64,000 nt of DNA, taken from Marivita sp051859345. GTDB lineage: Bacteria; Pseudomonadota; Alphaproteobacteria; Rhodobacterales; Rhodobacteraceae. The DNA lies in NCBI RefSeq assembly GCF_051859345.1, contig NZ_JBHYFV010000005.1:110303-174302 (forward strand). The letters run 5' to 3'. The notes under the pieces are model-generated. The model did not search any database and was not told the origin of the DNA. It saw nothing but the letters and a program-made list of their open reading frames with translations. The position numbers and the translations under genes were made by a program. Positions 50,604-59,655 of the stretch are shown here, piece by piece (positions within the stretch are counted from its first letter, which is position 1; every line of letters begins with the position of its first letter).

Positions 50604-51074
50604 TCAGATGTATTCGATTTTCAGCACTTCATAGGATTTGTCGCCGCCCGGTGTGCGCACCTCGACGCTGTCGCCTTCTTCTTTGCCGATCAGGGCGCGG
50701 GCGATGGGCGATTTGATGTTGAGCAGACCCTTTTCGATATTGGCCTCGTGTTCGCCCACGATCTGCCAGGTCTTTTCCTCATCCGTGTCTTCGTCCACCA
50801 GCGTCACGGTTGCACCGAACTTGATGGTGCCCGAAAGCTTCGTGGGGTCGATCACCTCGACAAGGCTGAGCACACCTTCGAGTTCCTTGATGCGGCCCTC
50901 GATAAAGCCCTGTTTTTCACGGGCGGAATGATATTCCGCGTTTTCCTTGAGGTCGCCCAATTCACGCGCCTCGGCGATCGCCTTGATCACGGAAGGACGC
51001 TCTTCGGATTTGAGCGTTTTCAATTCGGTTTCGAGCGCGGCATGGCCCGCGCGGGTCATTGGTAGCTTTTCCAT
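50604..51074 (-). CDS. greA: Transcription elongation factor GreA
   Basis: A 156-residue protein, the normal length. The N-terminal coiled coil has the acidic tip ELGDLKENAEYHSAREKQG, and the C-terminal FKBP-like domain has the SPIARALIGKEEGDSVEV motif. GreA enters the secondary channel of stalled RNA polymerase and cuts backtracked RNA. It is followed by the membrane-protein gene 16 bases away. Start 51074 has no rival. Confidence 0.97.
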   Translation of the reverse strand: MEKLPMTRAGHAALETELKTLKSEERPSVIKAIAEARELGDLKENAEYHSAREKQGFIEGRIKELEGVLSLVEVIDPTKLSGTIKFGATVTLVDEDTDEEKTWQIVGEHEANIEKGLLNIKSPIARALIGKEEGDSVEVRTPGGDKSYEVLKIEYI

Positions 51075-51348
51075 GGGACAGTTCCCTCTTGGTCGGTCGA
51101 GCGTCGGCTCTGGCAGCGCCTTGCGTCAGCGCGGTCTAAACATGTCATTTACGTTGTGACAACAGTGACCTGACCCGTCGTCGAAACGCAAGGGGGCTTG
51201 CGTGCGATCGGCAGGGCGCGGCGCATGAAAAACCGGCAGTGACAGGGAAACCCCACCTGTAACGCGGTGTCGCAATTGACCGTTCGGGGTCCGCAGGTTA
51301 CGTCACCTGTCAGGTTTTCGACACGTGATTTTCAGGAAAGAGCCCGAC

Positions 51349-52998
51349 ATGAGCGAACATGAACGCGAAGCGATGGAGTACGATGTTGTCATCGTAGGTG
51401 CAGGACCCGCAGGCCTTTCTGCCGCGATCCGTCTGAAACAGCTGGATGCCGATTTGAACGTGGTGGTCCTTGAAAAAGGCTCTGAAGTGGGCGCGCATAT
51501 CCTGTCAGGCGCGGTGCTTGATCCCTGTGGGTTGAACGCGCTGATCCCGGACTGGAAGGAAAAAGGCGCGCCACTGAACGTGCCGGTCAAGGATGACAAT
51601 TTCTACATGTTGGGTGAAGCGGGCAAGGTGCGTATCCCCAACTGGCCGATGCCGCCGCTGATGAACAACCACGGCAATTACATCGTGTCGATGGGCAATG
51701 TCTGCCGATGGATGGCTGAACAGGCCGAAGAACTGGGTGTCGAGGTGTTTCCCGGCATGTCCTGTTCCGAACTGGTCTACGGCGAGGATGGCAGCGTCAA
51801 AGGCGTGGTTGCCGGGGAGTTCGGCAAGAACGCCGATGGCACGCCGGGGCCGGGATATGAGCCGGGGATGGAACTGCACGGCAAGTATGTGTTCCTGGGC
51901 GAAGGTGTGCGCGGAAGCCTGTCGAAAGAGGCGATCGAAAAGTTCGACCTGTCCAAAGGCAAGGAGCCGCAGAAATACGGTCTTGGCATGAAGGAAATCT
52001 GGGAGATCGACCCCGCCAAGCACAAGGCAGGGTCGGTCACGCACACCATGGGCTGGCCGCTTGGGTCAAACGCCGGGGGTGGATCGTTCATCTATCACCT
52101 TGATAACAATCAGGTCTATGTCGGTTTTGTCGTTCATCTGAACTACGAGAATCCGCATCTTGCCCCCTACATGGAATTCCAGCGGTTCAAACACCATCCG
52201 ATGGTGAAAGAGCTGCTCGAAGGTGGCAAGCGCGTGGCCTACGGCGCGCGCGCGATCAGCGAAGGCGGCTATCAGTCGATGCCCAAGATGGTGGCACCGG
52301 GTGTGGCGCTGCTGGGCTGTTCGGTCGGCATGGTCAACGTGCCGCGCATCAAGGGCAATCACAACGCGATGCTGTCTGGCAAGGCTGCCGCCGAGGCCGC
52401 GTATGCCGCGATTCAGGACGGGCGCGCATCGGATGAGTTGAGCGATTACGAAACCGACGTGCGAGAGGGTGCGATTGGTCAGGACCTGATGAAGGTGCGC
52501 AACGTCAAACCGCTTTGGTCCAAGCGCGGGTTGGTGGCGTCGTTGACCCTTGGCGGGTTCGACATGTGGACCAACACGCTTGGCTTTTCCCTGCTGGGCA
52601 CGATTGGTCATGGCAAGACCGACGCTGCGGCGACCGGGGAGGCATCGAAATTCAAGCCCATCGACTATCCGAAGCCGGATGGCAAACTGTCCTTTGATCG
52701 CCTCACAAACCTGTCGTTTTCTGCGACCAACCACGAGGAAAGCCAGCCCGCACATCTCAAGCTCAAGGATGCGTCGATTCCCGTCTCGGTCAACCTGCCG
52801 AAATACGCGGGACTGTCTCAGCGGTACTGTCCTGCCGGGGTCTACGAATTCGTGAAGGACGACAAGGGCGAAGACAAATTCGTCATCAACTTCCAGAACT
52901 GCGTCCACTGTAAGACCTGCGATATCAAGGACCCAAGCCAGAATATCGTCTGGACGGTCCCGCAGGGTGGAGACGGTCCGAACTACCCGAATATGTAG
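51349..52998 (+). CDS. Electron transfer flavoprotein-ubiquinone oxidoreductase
   Basis: A 549-residue iron-sulfur flavoprotein. The FAD site is VVIVGAGPAGLSAAIRL near the N terminus; the C terminus has the 4Fe-4S ligands in RYCPAGVYEF and NCVHCKTCDIKDPSQNI. It passes electrons from ETF, charged by acyl-CoA and amino-acid dehydrogenases, to ubiquinone at the inner membrane. AGGAAAG lies about nine bases before ATG 51349. A terminator follows at 53007. Confidence 0.96.
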   Translation: MSEHEREAMEYDVVIVGAGPAGLSAAIRLKQLDADLNVVVLEKGSEVGAHILSGAVLDPCGLNALIPDWKEKGAPLNVPVKDDNFYMLGEAGKVRIPNWPMPPLMNNHGNYIVSMGNVCRWMAEQAEELGVEVFPGMSCSELVYGEDGSVKGVVAGEFGKNADGTPGPGYEPGMELHGKYVFLGEGVRGSLSKEAIEKFDLSKGKEPQKYGLGMKEIWEIDPAKHKAGSVTHTMGWPLGSNAGGGSFIYHLDNNQVYVGFVVHLNYENPHLAPYMEFQRFKHHPMVKELLEGGKRVAYGARAISEGGYQSMPKMVAPGVALLGCSVGMVNVPRIKGNHNAMLSGKAAAEAAYAAIQDGRASDELSDYETDVREGAIGQDLMKVRNVKPLWSKRGLVASLTLGGFDMWTNTLGFSLLGTIGHGKTDAAATGEASKFKPIDYPKPDGKLSFDRLTNLSFSATNHEESQPAHLKLKDASIPVSVNLPKYAGLSQRYCPAGVYEFVKDDKGEDKFVINFQNCVHCKTCDIKDPSQNIVWTVPQGGDGPNYPNM

Positions 52999-53006
52999 AA
53001 TTGAAG

Positions 53007-53031
53007 AGGCCGGGCAAACGTCCGGCCTTTT
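53007..53031 (+). terminator. Rho-independent terminator after the ETF-QO gene
   Basis: Stem AGGCCGG (53007-53013) and CCGGCCT (53022-53028), eight-base loop, then TTTT at 53028-53031. It starts nine bases after the ETF-QO stop (52998) and would stop its transcript before the TPR gene. Confidence 0.8.
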
Positions 53032-53098
53032 GCTTGAGTTGCGTGTGTTCCGGCACCGCGCTAGGCTTCGGAAAAATTCGCCTTTCAAGGAGAAATAC

Positions 53099-54826
53099 AT
53101 GGTTTGTTCGAGCATGAAGCGCCTTTTGGGAACGGCAGCAGTGGCACTGTGCCTGGTCACACCGGGGGGTGCCTTTGCCAACAGTCTCTCGGGGGATTAC
53201 CTGGCCGGCCGTCAGGCAAGCTTTGATGGCGATATTCAGGCGGCGGCGACCTATTATGGACGCGCTGTGATGGGAGATCCCGAAAACCCCGTCATCCTTG
53301 AACGCGCTGCCCTGGCCGAGATTTCGCTGGGCGATCTGGAACGCGCTGCCGGGCTGGCGTCAAAGCTGGTCGGTGACGGCCATCGCAGCCAGGTTGCGCA
53401 TCTGGCGCTTGTGGCGCAGCAGGCCAATTCTGAAGAGTACCAAGCCCTGATCAACCTGATCGAGGATGATCGCGGCGTCGGGCCGCTTGTCGATGGCCTG
53501 CTTACCGCATGGTCGCAGCTTGGTCTGGGCGATATGTCAGCCGCATTGGTGCAATTCGATGAACTGTCCGACCAGCAGGGACTGCGCAATTTTGCGCTGT
53601 ATCACAAGGCTTTGGCCTTGGCCTCGGTCGGTGATTTCGAAAGTGCGGCGGCGATCCTCGAGGATGCTGGCACGGGTGGAATGCAACTGACCCGGCGCGG
53701 GGTCATGGCCCATGTCGAGATGCTGAGTCAGCTGGAACGCGACGAAGACGCGCTGACCCTGATCGACACCGCCTTCGGGCCCGACCTTGATCCGGGTCTG
53801 CGCGAGATGCGCATGGCGCTGGAAGATGGTGCGGCGCTGCCGTTTACGCATGTTCAGGGCGCGCGGGATGGTCTGGCCGAGGTGTTCTACACCCTTGCCG
53901 CAGCGCTTGCGAACGAAGCAAATGATGAATTCACGCTGCTGTACACACGCGTGGCGGAATACCTGCGCCCCGATCACATCGACGCCATTCTTTTGTCGGC
54001 CAGCCTGCTGGACGAAATGGGGCAGCCGGAACTGGCGGTGAAATCCTATGCCAAGGTGCCCGAAGATCACCCGGCCTACCATGCCGCAGAACTGGGCCGT
54101 GCCGCAGCGTTGAGTGACAGTGACAAGACGGATGCGGCGGTCGAAGTTCTTCAGAAATTGGCCAAGACCCATGGCGACCAGCCCATCGTTCTGTCGACTT
54201 TGGGCGACACGATGCGCCAGCTTGAACGCTATGATGAGGCAATTGCGGCCTATACCCAGGCGCTTGACCTGTTTGAGGAAGAGACCGTCAGCCAGTGGTT
54301 CCTGCACTATGCGCGGGCGATCTGCTATGAACGACTTGACCGTTGGGACGAGGCCGAGGCGGATTTCCGCGCGGCTTTGAACCTGAACCCCGAACAGCCG
54401 CAGGTGTTGAACTACCTTGGGTATTCGCTGGTCGAAAAGCAGGAAAAGCTGGACGAGGCGCTCAACATGATTGAACGCGCGGCGGCAGCCCGTCCCGAAA
54501 GCGGTTACATCATCGATTCACTCGGGTGGGTTCTGTACCGGCTTGGCCGCTATGAAGAAGCCGTGAGCCACATGGAACGCGCAACCGAACTGATGCCGGT
54601 CGATCCCATCGTGAACGACCATCTGGGGGACGTGTACTGGGCCGTTGGCCGCAAGACCGAAGCGCGGTTCCAATGGCGTCGGGCGCTGTCCTTTATCGTC
54701 TATGGCACAACCGCCGAAGAGGTGAACGCCGATCGTATCCGCGCCAAGCTGGATGTGGGTCTGGATCAGGTGCTTGCCGAAGAAGGCGCGCCGCCGCTTC
54801 AGGTGGCCAATGACAGCAGCGACTGA
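53099..54826 (+). CDS. TPR repeat protein, secreted
   Basis: About 575 residues. A signal peptide (MKRLLGTAAVALCLVTPGGAFA, from an N terminus of MVCSS) is followed by tetratricopeptide repeats over most of the length, clearest in the last third: YDEAIAAYTQALDLF, WDEAEADFRAALNLNPEQP, GRYEEAVSHMERATELMPVDP. It is probably a periplasmic scaffold; partners are unknown. AAGGAGA is well spaced before ATG 53099. Its last 17 bases overlap ispE. Confidence 0.83.
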   Translation: MVCSSMKRLLGTAAVALCLVTPGGAFANSLSGDYLAGRQASFDGDIQAAATYYGRAVMGDPENPVILERAALAEISLGDLERAAGLASKLVGDGHRSQVAHLALVAQQANSEEYQALINLIEDDRGVGPLVDGLLTAWSQLGLGDMSAALVQFDELSDQQGLRNFALYHKALALASVGDFESAAAILEDAGTGGMQLTRRGVMAHVEMLSQLERDEDALTLIDTAFGPDLDPGLREMRMALEDGAALPFTHVQGARDGLAEVFYTLAAALANEANDEFTLLYTRVAEYLRPDHIDAILLSASLLDEMGQPELAVKSYAKVPEDHPAYHAAELGRAAALSDSDKTDAAVEVLQKLAKTHGDQPIVLSTLGDTMRQLERYDEAIAAYTQALDLFEEETVSQWFLHYARAICYERLDRWDEAEADFRAALNLNPEQPQVLNYLGYSLVEKQEKLDEALNMIERAAAARPESGYIIDSLGWVLYRLGRYEEAVSHMERATELMPVDPIVNDHLGDVYWAVGRKTEARFQWRRALSFIVYGTTAEEVNADRIRAKLDVGLDQVLAEEGAPPLQVANDSSD

Positions 54827-55676
54827 GGCGACTGCCCCGGCCAAGATCAACCTGTGCCTGCACCTGACCGGACTGCGAGACGACGGTTATCACCTGCTTG
54901 AATCGCTGGTGGTGTTCGCGGGGGTCGGCGACAGGTTGCGTGTTGTCCCTGCCAATGGGTTAAGCCTGACCGTCGATGGACCGTTTGCCGAAGGTGTGCC
55001 GACGGATCGTGCCAACCTTGTCCTGAAGGCGGCGGAGCGGTTGAAAGACCTTCGCGGTGTTTCTGCGGGGGCCGCCATCCACCTGACCAAGACCCTGCCC
55101 CACGGCGGCGGCATTGGTGGCGGGTCAAGTGACGCCGCCTGTGCGATCCGGCTGCTCGCCGATCTGTGGCAGGTGCCACCGCTTACCGCGACCGAGGCCT
55201 TGCCTTTGGGTGCGGATGTTCCAGTCTGTCTTTGCGCCCCCCACGCCACCGAAATGCGCGGCATCGGCGAACACCTGCAACGCGCCCCATATCAGCCCGA
55301 AGGGTGGCTGGTTCTGGTCAATCCGGGGGTGATGATTCCGACGGGCAAGGTCTTTACCCTGCATGACATGTTGCACCCGATCAGCCTGCAACGGATGGAC
55401 CCGCTGGACGATGTGACAGACGCCGAAAGCTTTGCAGACTGGCTGTCGAAACAGCGCAACGACCTGACCAAGATCGCCAGCGATGACGCCATCGCACCGG
55501 TGATCACCGAGGTACTTCATGCGCTGCGCGAAGATGCGTTGGTGGCAAAGATGTCCGGTTCTGGCAGCACATGCTGGGGGTGGTACACAACGCAGGTCGC
55601 GGCGCAGAAAAGTGCCGACCGGATCGCAGCGGCGCACCCCGACTGGTGGGTCTCCGCCGTGCCGATCCTGCGCTGA
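54810..55676 (+). CDS. ispE: 4-(cytidine 5'-diphospho)-2-C-methyl-D-erythritol kinase
   Basis: A 288-residue GHMP kinase. It phosphorylates CDP-methylerythritol in the MEP route to isopentenyl diphosphate. Motifs are APAKINLCLHLTGLRDDGYH, the ATP loop TLPHGGGIGGGSSDAACAI and MSGSGSTCWG. AGGTGG lies four bases before ATG 54810. It overlaps the TPR gene by 17 bases. The next gene, on the other strand, makes the polyprenyl chain from the same precursors. Confidence 0.95.
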   Translation: MTAATEATAPAKINLCLHLTGLRDDGYHLLESLVVFAGVGDRLRVVPANGLSLTVDGPFAEGVPTDRANLVLKAAERLKDLRGVSAGAAIHLTKTLPHGGGIGGGSSDAACAIRLLADLWQVPPLTATEALPLGADVPVCLCAPHATEMRGIGEHLQRAPYQPEGWLVLVNPGVMIPTGKVFTLHDMLHPISLQRMDPLDDVTDAESFADWLSKQRNDLTKIASDDAIAPVITEVLHALREDALVAKMSGSGSTCWGWYTTQVAAQKSADRIAAAHPDWWVSAVPILR

Positions 55677-55682
55677 CAGGGT

Positions 55683-56681
55683 TCAGTTGACCCGCGCAAC
55701 GACGTAATCGGCCAGATCATCCAGCATGTCGCGGATCGGATGCACGGGCAACGTCGCAAGCGCCCCGCGCGCCTTGGTGATCCAGTCATTTGCCTCGGCC
55801 CGAGTGGCCTCAAGTGTGCCGTGCTTGTTCAGAAGCGCGATCGCGTGCTCAAGATCGCCGTCTTCCTGACGTCCCTTTTCTATCGTCCGCTTCCAGAACG
55901 CGCGTTCGTCGTCGTCGCCCAAGGCAACCGCCTTGATCACCGGCAGGGTCAGCTTGCGCTCGCGGAAATCGTCACCCACGTTCTTGCCGGTGGCGTCCGA
56001 TCCCCAGTAATCCAAAAGGTCGTCGACAATCTGAAACGCGATCCCCAAAGCATCGCCATAATCGAACAGCGCCTTGATCTGCGCCTCGTCCATGTCGGCA
56101 ATCACGCCGCCCACTTCGGTTGCGGCTGAGAAAAGCGCCGCTGTCTTGCCGCGCACCACTTGCAGGTAAATCGCTTCGGTCGTGCGCAGATCCTGCGCCG
56201 CCGTCATCTGCAACACCTCGCCCTCGGCAATTGTCGCCGCCGCGTCCGACAGGATGCGCAATACGCGAATGTTGTTGGTCTCGGTCATCAACTGGAAAGA
56301 CCGCGCAAACAGGTAATCCCCGACCAGAACGCTCGACTTGTTGTCCCAAAGCAGGTTCGCCGTCGGCCGCCCCCGCCGCTTTTCGCTTTCGTCCACAACG
56401 TCGTCATGCAGCAGCGTCGCGGTGTGGATGAATTCGACCGTCGCGGCCAGCTTCACATGATTGTCGCCTTCATAGCCGCACATCCGCGCCGCGGCGAGGG
56501 TCAGCATCGGCCGCAACCGCTTGCCGCCTGCCTCGACCAGATGCGCGGTCACTTCGGGAATGCGCGGTGCGTGTTCCGACGCCATGCGCGTTCGGATCAG
56601 CGTGTTCACCTCTGCCATGTCACCGGCCAGAACCTCTGCCAGCCGATCATGCGGTTTTTGACTTGGTGTATCCAACATCAT
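55683..56681 (-). CDS. Polyprenyl diphosphate synthase (ubiquinone side chain type)
   Basis: A 332-residue trans-isoprenyl synthase. First Asp-rich motif LLHDDVVDESEKRRG and second QIVDDLLDYWGSD, both DDxxD, bind Mg-diphosphate. The small residues before the first motif (EFIHTATLLHDD) suggest a long product chain such as octa- or decaprenyl diphosphate for ubiquinone; chain length is inference. I use ATG 56681 (MMLDTPSQK), with AAGGA six bases upstream. It is convergent with ispE and divergent from the DUF2007 gene. Confidence 0.92.
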   Translation of the reverse strand: MMLDTPSQKPHDRLAEVLAGDMAEVNTLIRTRMASEHAPRIPEVTAHLVEAGGKRLRPMLTLAAARMCGYEGDNHVKLAATVEFIHTATLLHDDVVDESEKRRGRPTANLLWDNKSSVLVGDYLFARSFQLMTETNNIRVLRILSDAAATIAEGEVLQMTAAQDLRTTEAIYLQVVRGKTAALFSAATEVGGVIADMDEAQIKALFDYGDALGIAFQIVDDLLDYWGSDATGKNVGDDFRERKLTLPVIKAVALGDDDERAFWKRTIEKGRQEDGDLEHAIALLNKHGTLEATRAEANDWITKARGALATLPVHPIRDMLDDLADYVVARVN

Positions 56682-56737
56682 CACCATTCCTTCAGGAAGG
56701 CTCGACAAAGCGGGCCGGGTGTTCCTACATCAAGGTC

Positions 56738-56953
56738 ATGGAAGAGCTTTTGCGCACCAATGACATCACACTGATACCGCTCGCCCGAGCCGTGCTTGAG
56801 GACGAGGGTATAGACAGCTTTGAATTGGACGTAAACATGAGCGTCCTCGAAGGGTCCATCGGAATTTTGCCGCGCCGCCTCATGGTGCGCAGCGACGAAC
56901 TAGACGACGCAAGACGTGTTCTGCACGAATACGGTGTCAAGTTTGAGGACTGA
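56738..56953 (+). CDS. DUF2007 domain protein
   Basis: A 71-residue protein. MEELLRTNDITLIPLARAVL with DSFELDVNMSVLEGSIGILP and a C-terminal RRLMVRSDELDDARRVLHEY is the DUF2007 (putative signal-transducing) pattern, a ferredoxin-like fold with unproved function. The start is divergent from the polyprenyl synthase gene and AAGG is close to the ATG. The following methyltransferase gene begins inside its last codons. Confidence 0.8.
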   Translation: MEELLRTNDITLIPLARAVLEDEGIDSFELDVNMSVLEGSIGILPRRLMVRSDELDDARRVLHEYGVKFED

Positions 56954-57743
56954 CCCCTTTGCGGCGGAGGAGTTGACCCGCGATGATTTTCTGGGTGGGG
57001 CTGTGCGCCTGTGGCAACCGAAAGACGGCTATCGCGCCGGGCTGGACCCCGTTCTTCTGTCTGCATCAATCCCGGCCAAGGCGGGGGATAGCGTGCTTGA
57101 ACTGGGCTGCGGCGCGGGGGCTGCATTGGCCTGCCTCGGTATCCGGGTTAGCGGGATCACCTGCATCGGGGTGGACATGCAGCCCGCCTATGCCGCGTTG
57201 GCGCAGCGCAATCTGGATGACAACGGGCTGACGGGGGTGGTGCATTGCGCAGACCTGTCCGCGCTGCCGCCAGAGGTCAAATCCCGGCGTTTTGATCATG
57301 TGATCGCCAACCCGCCCTATTTCGAGGATTTTCGCGCCGTCGCGTCACCATCGCAAGATCGCGCGATGTCCCGCTCTGGTGCGTTGCCGTTGGCCAAATG
57401 GGTCAGCGTGGCGTCCAAACGGCTCAAGCCCGGCGGGATGGCAACGTTTGTTCAAAGGGCAGACCGCCTTCCCGAACTGATGAGCGCGTTTTTCGCAACT
57501 CTGGGGGCGCTCGAGCTTTGGCCGATCCAGCCGCGCAGCGCCCGTCCGGCCCGTCTTGTCCTGTTGCGGGGGCGCAAAGAACGGCGGGCGGCGTTTGTGT
57601 CGCACCCTCCGCTGGTGCTGCACCGCGGCGAAATGCACGAGAAAGACGGCGATTCGTACACGGAAACCGTCTCTAAAGTGCTGCGTACGCCGCAATCGTT
57701 GCCCTTTCCTGATCAAAGACCCATCCAAACCCAGCGTGGTTAG
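56934..57743 (+). CDS. Class I SAM methyltransferase, TrmN6-like
   Basis: A 269-residue methyltransferase. The AdoMet loop is VLELGCGAGAALACLG, and the base-flipping motif is VIANPPYFEDF, the NPPY of N6-adenine methyltransferases. LDPVLLSASI near the N terminus and the basic C terminus fit the TrmN6/YfiC group that methylates A37 of tRNA1(Val). The start is GTG 56934 or TTG 56943; the first overlaps DUF2007 by 20 bases. Substrate RNA inferred from the family. Confidence 0.82.
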   Translation: MSSLRTDPFAAEELTRDDFLGGAVRLWQPKDGYRAGLDPVLLSASIPAKAGDSVLELGCGAGAALACLGIRVSGITCIGVDMQPAYAALAQRNLDDNGLTGVVHCADLSALPPEVKSRRFDHVIANPPYFEDFRAVASPSQDRAMSRSGALPLAKWVSVASKRLKPGGMATFVQRADRLPELMSAFFATLGALELWPIQPRSARPARLVLLRGRKERRAAFVSHPPLVLHRGEMHEKDGDSYTETVSKVLRTPQSLPFPDQRPIQTQRG

Positions 57744-57830
57744 CAGGAATATACCAATGATGCGGATGCAGCGTGACAGAATTGTAAAACTGTGGTGGAC
57801 TGAAGATCCAATCAGTCACAGGAGGACTTC

Positions 57831-57992
57831 ATGAGCTTGACTTCACATCTTCAGGAACTGAAGCGGAAGCACCAAAACCTCTCTGCCGAGGTCGAACAGG
57901 CGCAGCGCGCGCCCGGAGCGGACGACCTCACGATTGCCTCGCTGAAAAAGCAGAAACTTCGACTGAAGGAAGAGATCGAGCGTCTCTCATAA
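57831..57992 (+). CDS. YdcH family protein (DUF465)
   Basis: A 53-residue, all-helical protein: MSLTSHLQELKRKHQNLSAE, then VEQAQRAPGADDLTIASLKK and KQKLRLKEEIERLS. This matches DUF465 (YdcH) proteins, short coiled coils of unknown role that are common in alphaproteobacteria. GGAGG at 57821-57825 sits well before ATG 57831. A terminator follows. The 87-base gap upstream of the start is AT-richer than the genes and probably holds its promoter. Confidence 0.88.
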   Translation: MSLTSHLQELKRKHQNLSAEVEQAQRAPGADDLTIASLKKQKLRLKEEIERLS

Positions 57993-57999
57993 GTGATTG

Positions 58000-58023
58000 G
58001 CCCGGGCAAAACCCGGGCTTTTT
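58000..58023 (+). terminator. Rho-independent terminator after the YdcH-type gene
   Basis: Stem GCCCGGG (58000-58006) and CCCGGGC (58012-58018), loop CAAAA, then TTTTT at 58019-58023. It lies eight bases after the YdcH stop and three before the stop of the convergent hydrolase gene. Confidence 0.88.
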
Positions 58024-58025
58024 CT

Positions 58026-58622
58026 TTATCTGACGAATGTGCTGATCGCGACAAGTTCGTCTTGCGCGATCTCATGCCCACCGGGGTGTTGATGTTCGCT
58101 CACATCTGCACCCTGTTCCGACAGATACCGCGACAAAGCTTGTGTCCGTTCAGGCGGGCAGATCGGATCGCGTCGTCCAGAGGTCAGCAACCACCGCGTT
58201 TTTGACAGACCCGGCTGTGGATCAGGGGTCCACGGGATCAACGGGTGCATCGCAATCACGTCCGTAAAAATGTCGGGATGGTCCAGCGCAACCGCAGTCG
58301 CGATATTCGCACCGTTCGAATACCCCAAAGCAATCACACGGCCCGCGCCGGTCATGGCGATCTTTTCGCGCAGGAAACGCGCCATGTTTTCGCGCCGTTG
58401 TGCAAGATCTTCCATGTCGTAGACGCCTTCGCCCGTCCGGCGAAAAAATCGCGCCATGCCCTGTTCGGACACGTCACCGCGCGGCGAGATGACATGTGCA
58501 TTTGGCACAAGGTGCTGAGCAAGCTCATGAAACTGCGTTTCGTCGGCTCCGGTGCCATGAAAGGTGAAGACCAAAGGCGCGCCCGACGCCCCCTTGGTCT
58601 CAGCGTGGAAATACTCAGTCAA
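58026..58622 (-). CDS. Alpha/beta hydrolase, MhqD-like carboxylesterase
   Basis: A 198-residue hydrolase. The nucleophile is the Ser of GYSNGAN; Asp is in GRRDPICP and His in GGHEI. The PRGDVSEQGMARFFRR and DLAQRRENMARFL blocks match the phospholipase/carboxylesterase MhqD group induced by quinones in Bacillus. The start is TTG 58622, eight bases inside the dioxygenase gene's end (stop 58615). With that gene it forms an MhqO-MhqD-type pair. Substrate unproved. Confidence 0.83.
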   Translation of the reverse strand: MTEYFHAETKGASGAPLVFTFHGTGADETQFHELAQHLVPNAHVISPRGDVSEQGMARFFRRTGEGVYDMEDLAQRRENMARFLREKIAMTGAGRVIALGYSNGANIATAVALDHPDIFTDVIAMHPLIPWTPDPQPGLSKTRWLLTSGRRDPICPPERTQALSRYLSEQGADVSEHQHPGGHEIAQDELVAISTFVR

Positions 58623-59547
58623 TGATCGGCTCCAGGTATTTTTGTTCAAGGATGGCGCGCAAATGTTCATGCTGGGTCGGAAGCATGAGCGCCTCACCCA
58701 GATGCGCGGTGTCTTCGTCGCGGTCAAAGCCCGGTTCGTTGGTGGCCACTTCGAACAGAACACCGCCGGGCGTGCGGAAATAGATCGCGTAGAAATAATC
58801 GCGGTCGATCACCGGAGTCACCTGATATCCGGTGTCCATGAGCGCCTTGCGCACCTCAAGCTGCCTTTCACGGTTGTCGACCGAGAAGGCGATATGATGA
58901 ACCGAACCCGCCCCCTGATGTGCGCTGGGCGCATTGACCTCGGTGATGTCGATCACGTTCGCCGCGGTGCCGCCGGGGATGTGAAAACGGGTGACATTGT
59001 CCTGTTGCTCAAGCTTTTCATACCCCATGAAACGCAGCAATTCCGCACTGGCCCCGACATCGCTCAGCCGTATGTCGGCGCTGTGAAACCCGCGAATCGC
59101 CACGTCTTCGCTGACACCGTTGTTGGTCCAGGGTGTGCGGGTGTCATCGTCGGTTTCCACCAGAACGAACCCGTCCCGATCCGGCCCGTCAAAGCGCAGG
59201 CGGTTCTGGCCAAAAGTTGTTTCGGATTTGATGTTTTTCACGTCAAACGTCGCCAGCCGATCCTGCCAATAGGGCAGGCTGCCTTCGGGCACCGCAAACC
59301 CCGTGATCCCGACCTCACCGGTGCCGGGATTGCCACGACGTGCGTTGGGGAAGGGGAAATAGGTCATCACGGTGCCAGGCGTCCCGGCGCCATCACCGTA
59401 GTAGAGGTGGTACACCTCGGGCGCGTCGAAATTAACGGTCTTCTTGATTCGCCGCAGGCCCAGCGTCTTGGTAAAGAAATCGTTGTTTGATTGCGCCCCG
59501 CTGGCCAGCGAGGTCACATGGTGCAGTCCATTGATCTGGTTCAACAT
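58615..59547 (-). CDS. Ring-cleaving dioxygenase, VOC family, MhqO-like
   Basis: A 310-residue two-domain glyoxalase-fold protein. Metal ligands are seen in GLHHVTS (N-terminal half), VHHIAF (C-terminal half) and LFEVATNEPGF. Such proteins open hydroquinone rings in quinone detoxification (MhqA/MhqO). GGAGA lies just before ATG 59547. The esterase gene downstream overlaps by eight bases. The quinone reductase-like gene at 13000 is far away, so the link is by function only. Confidence 0.85.
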   Translation of the reverse strand: MLNQINGLHHVTSLASGAQSNNDFFTKTLGLRRIKKTVNFDAPEVYHLYYGDGAGTPGTVMTYFPFPNARRGNPGTGEVGITGFAVPEGSLPYWQDRLATFDVKNIKSETTFGQNRLRFDGPDRDGFVLVETDDDTRTPWTNNGVSEDVAIRGFHSADIRLSDVGASAELLRFMGYEKLEQQDNVTRFHIPGGTAANVIDITEVNAPSAHQGAGSVHHIAFSVDNRERQLEVRKALMDTGYQVTPVIDRDYFYAIYFRTPGGVLFEVATNEPGFDRDEDTAHLGEALMLPTQHEHLRAILEQKYLEPIID

Positions 59548-59655
59548 GTCTGTTCTCCGAAATGGAAAGGGAAATAACCCGATTGGGTACAGATGTAGCT
59601 GCATTCAAACGCACATAAACACTCCTGCGCGCGCCTTTTTTGTGCAATTCCGCAC

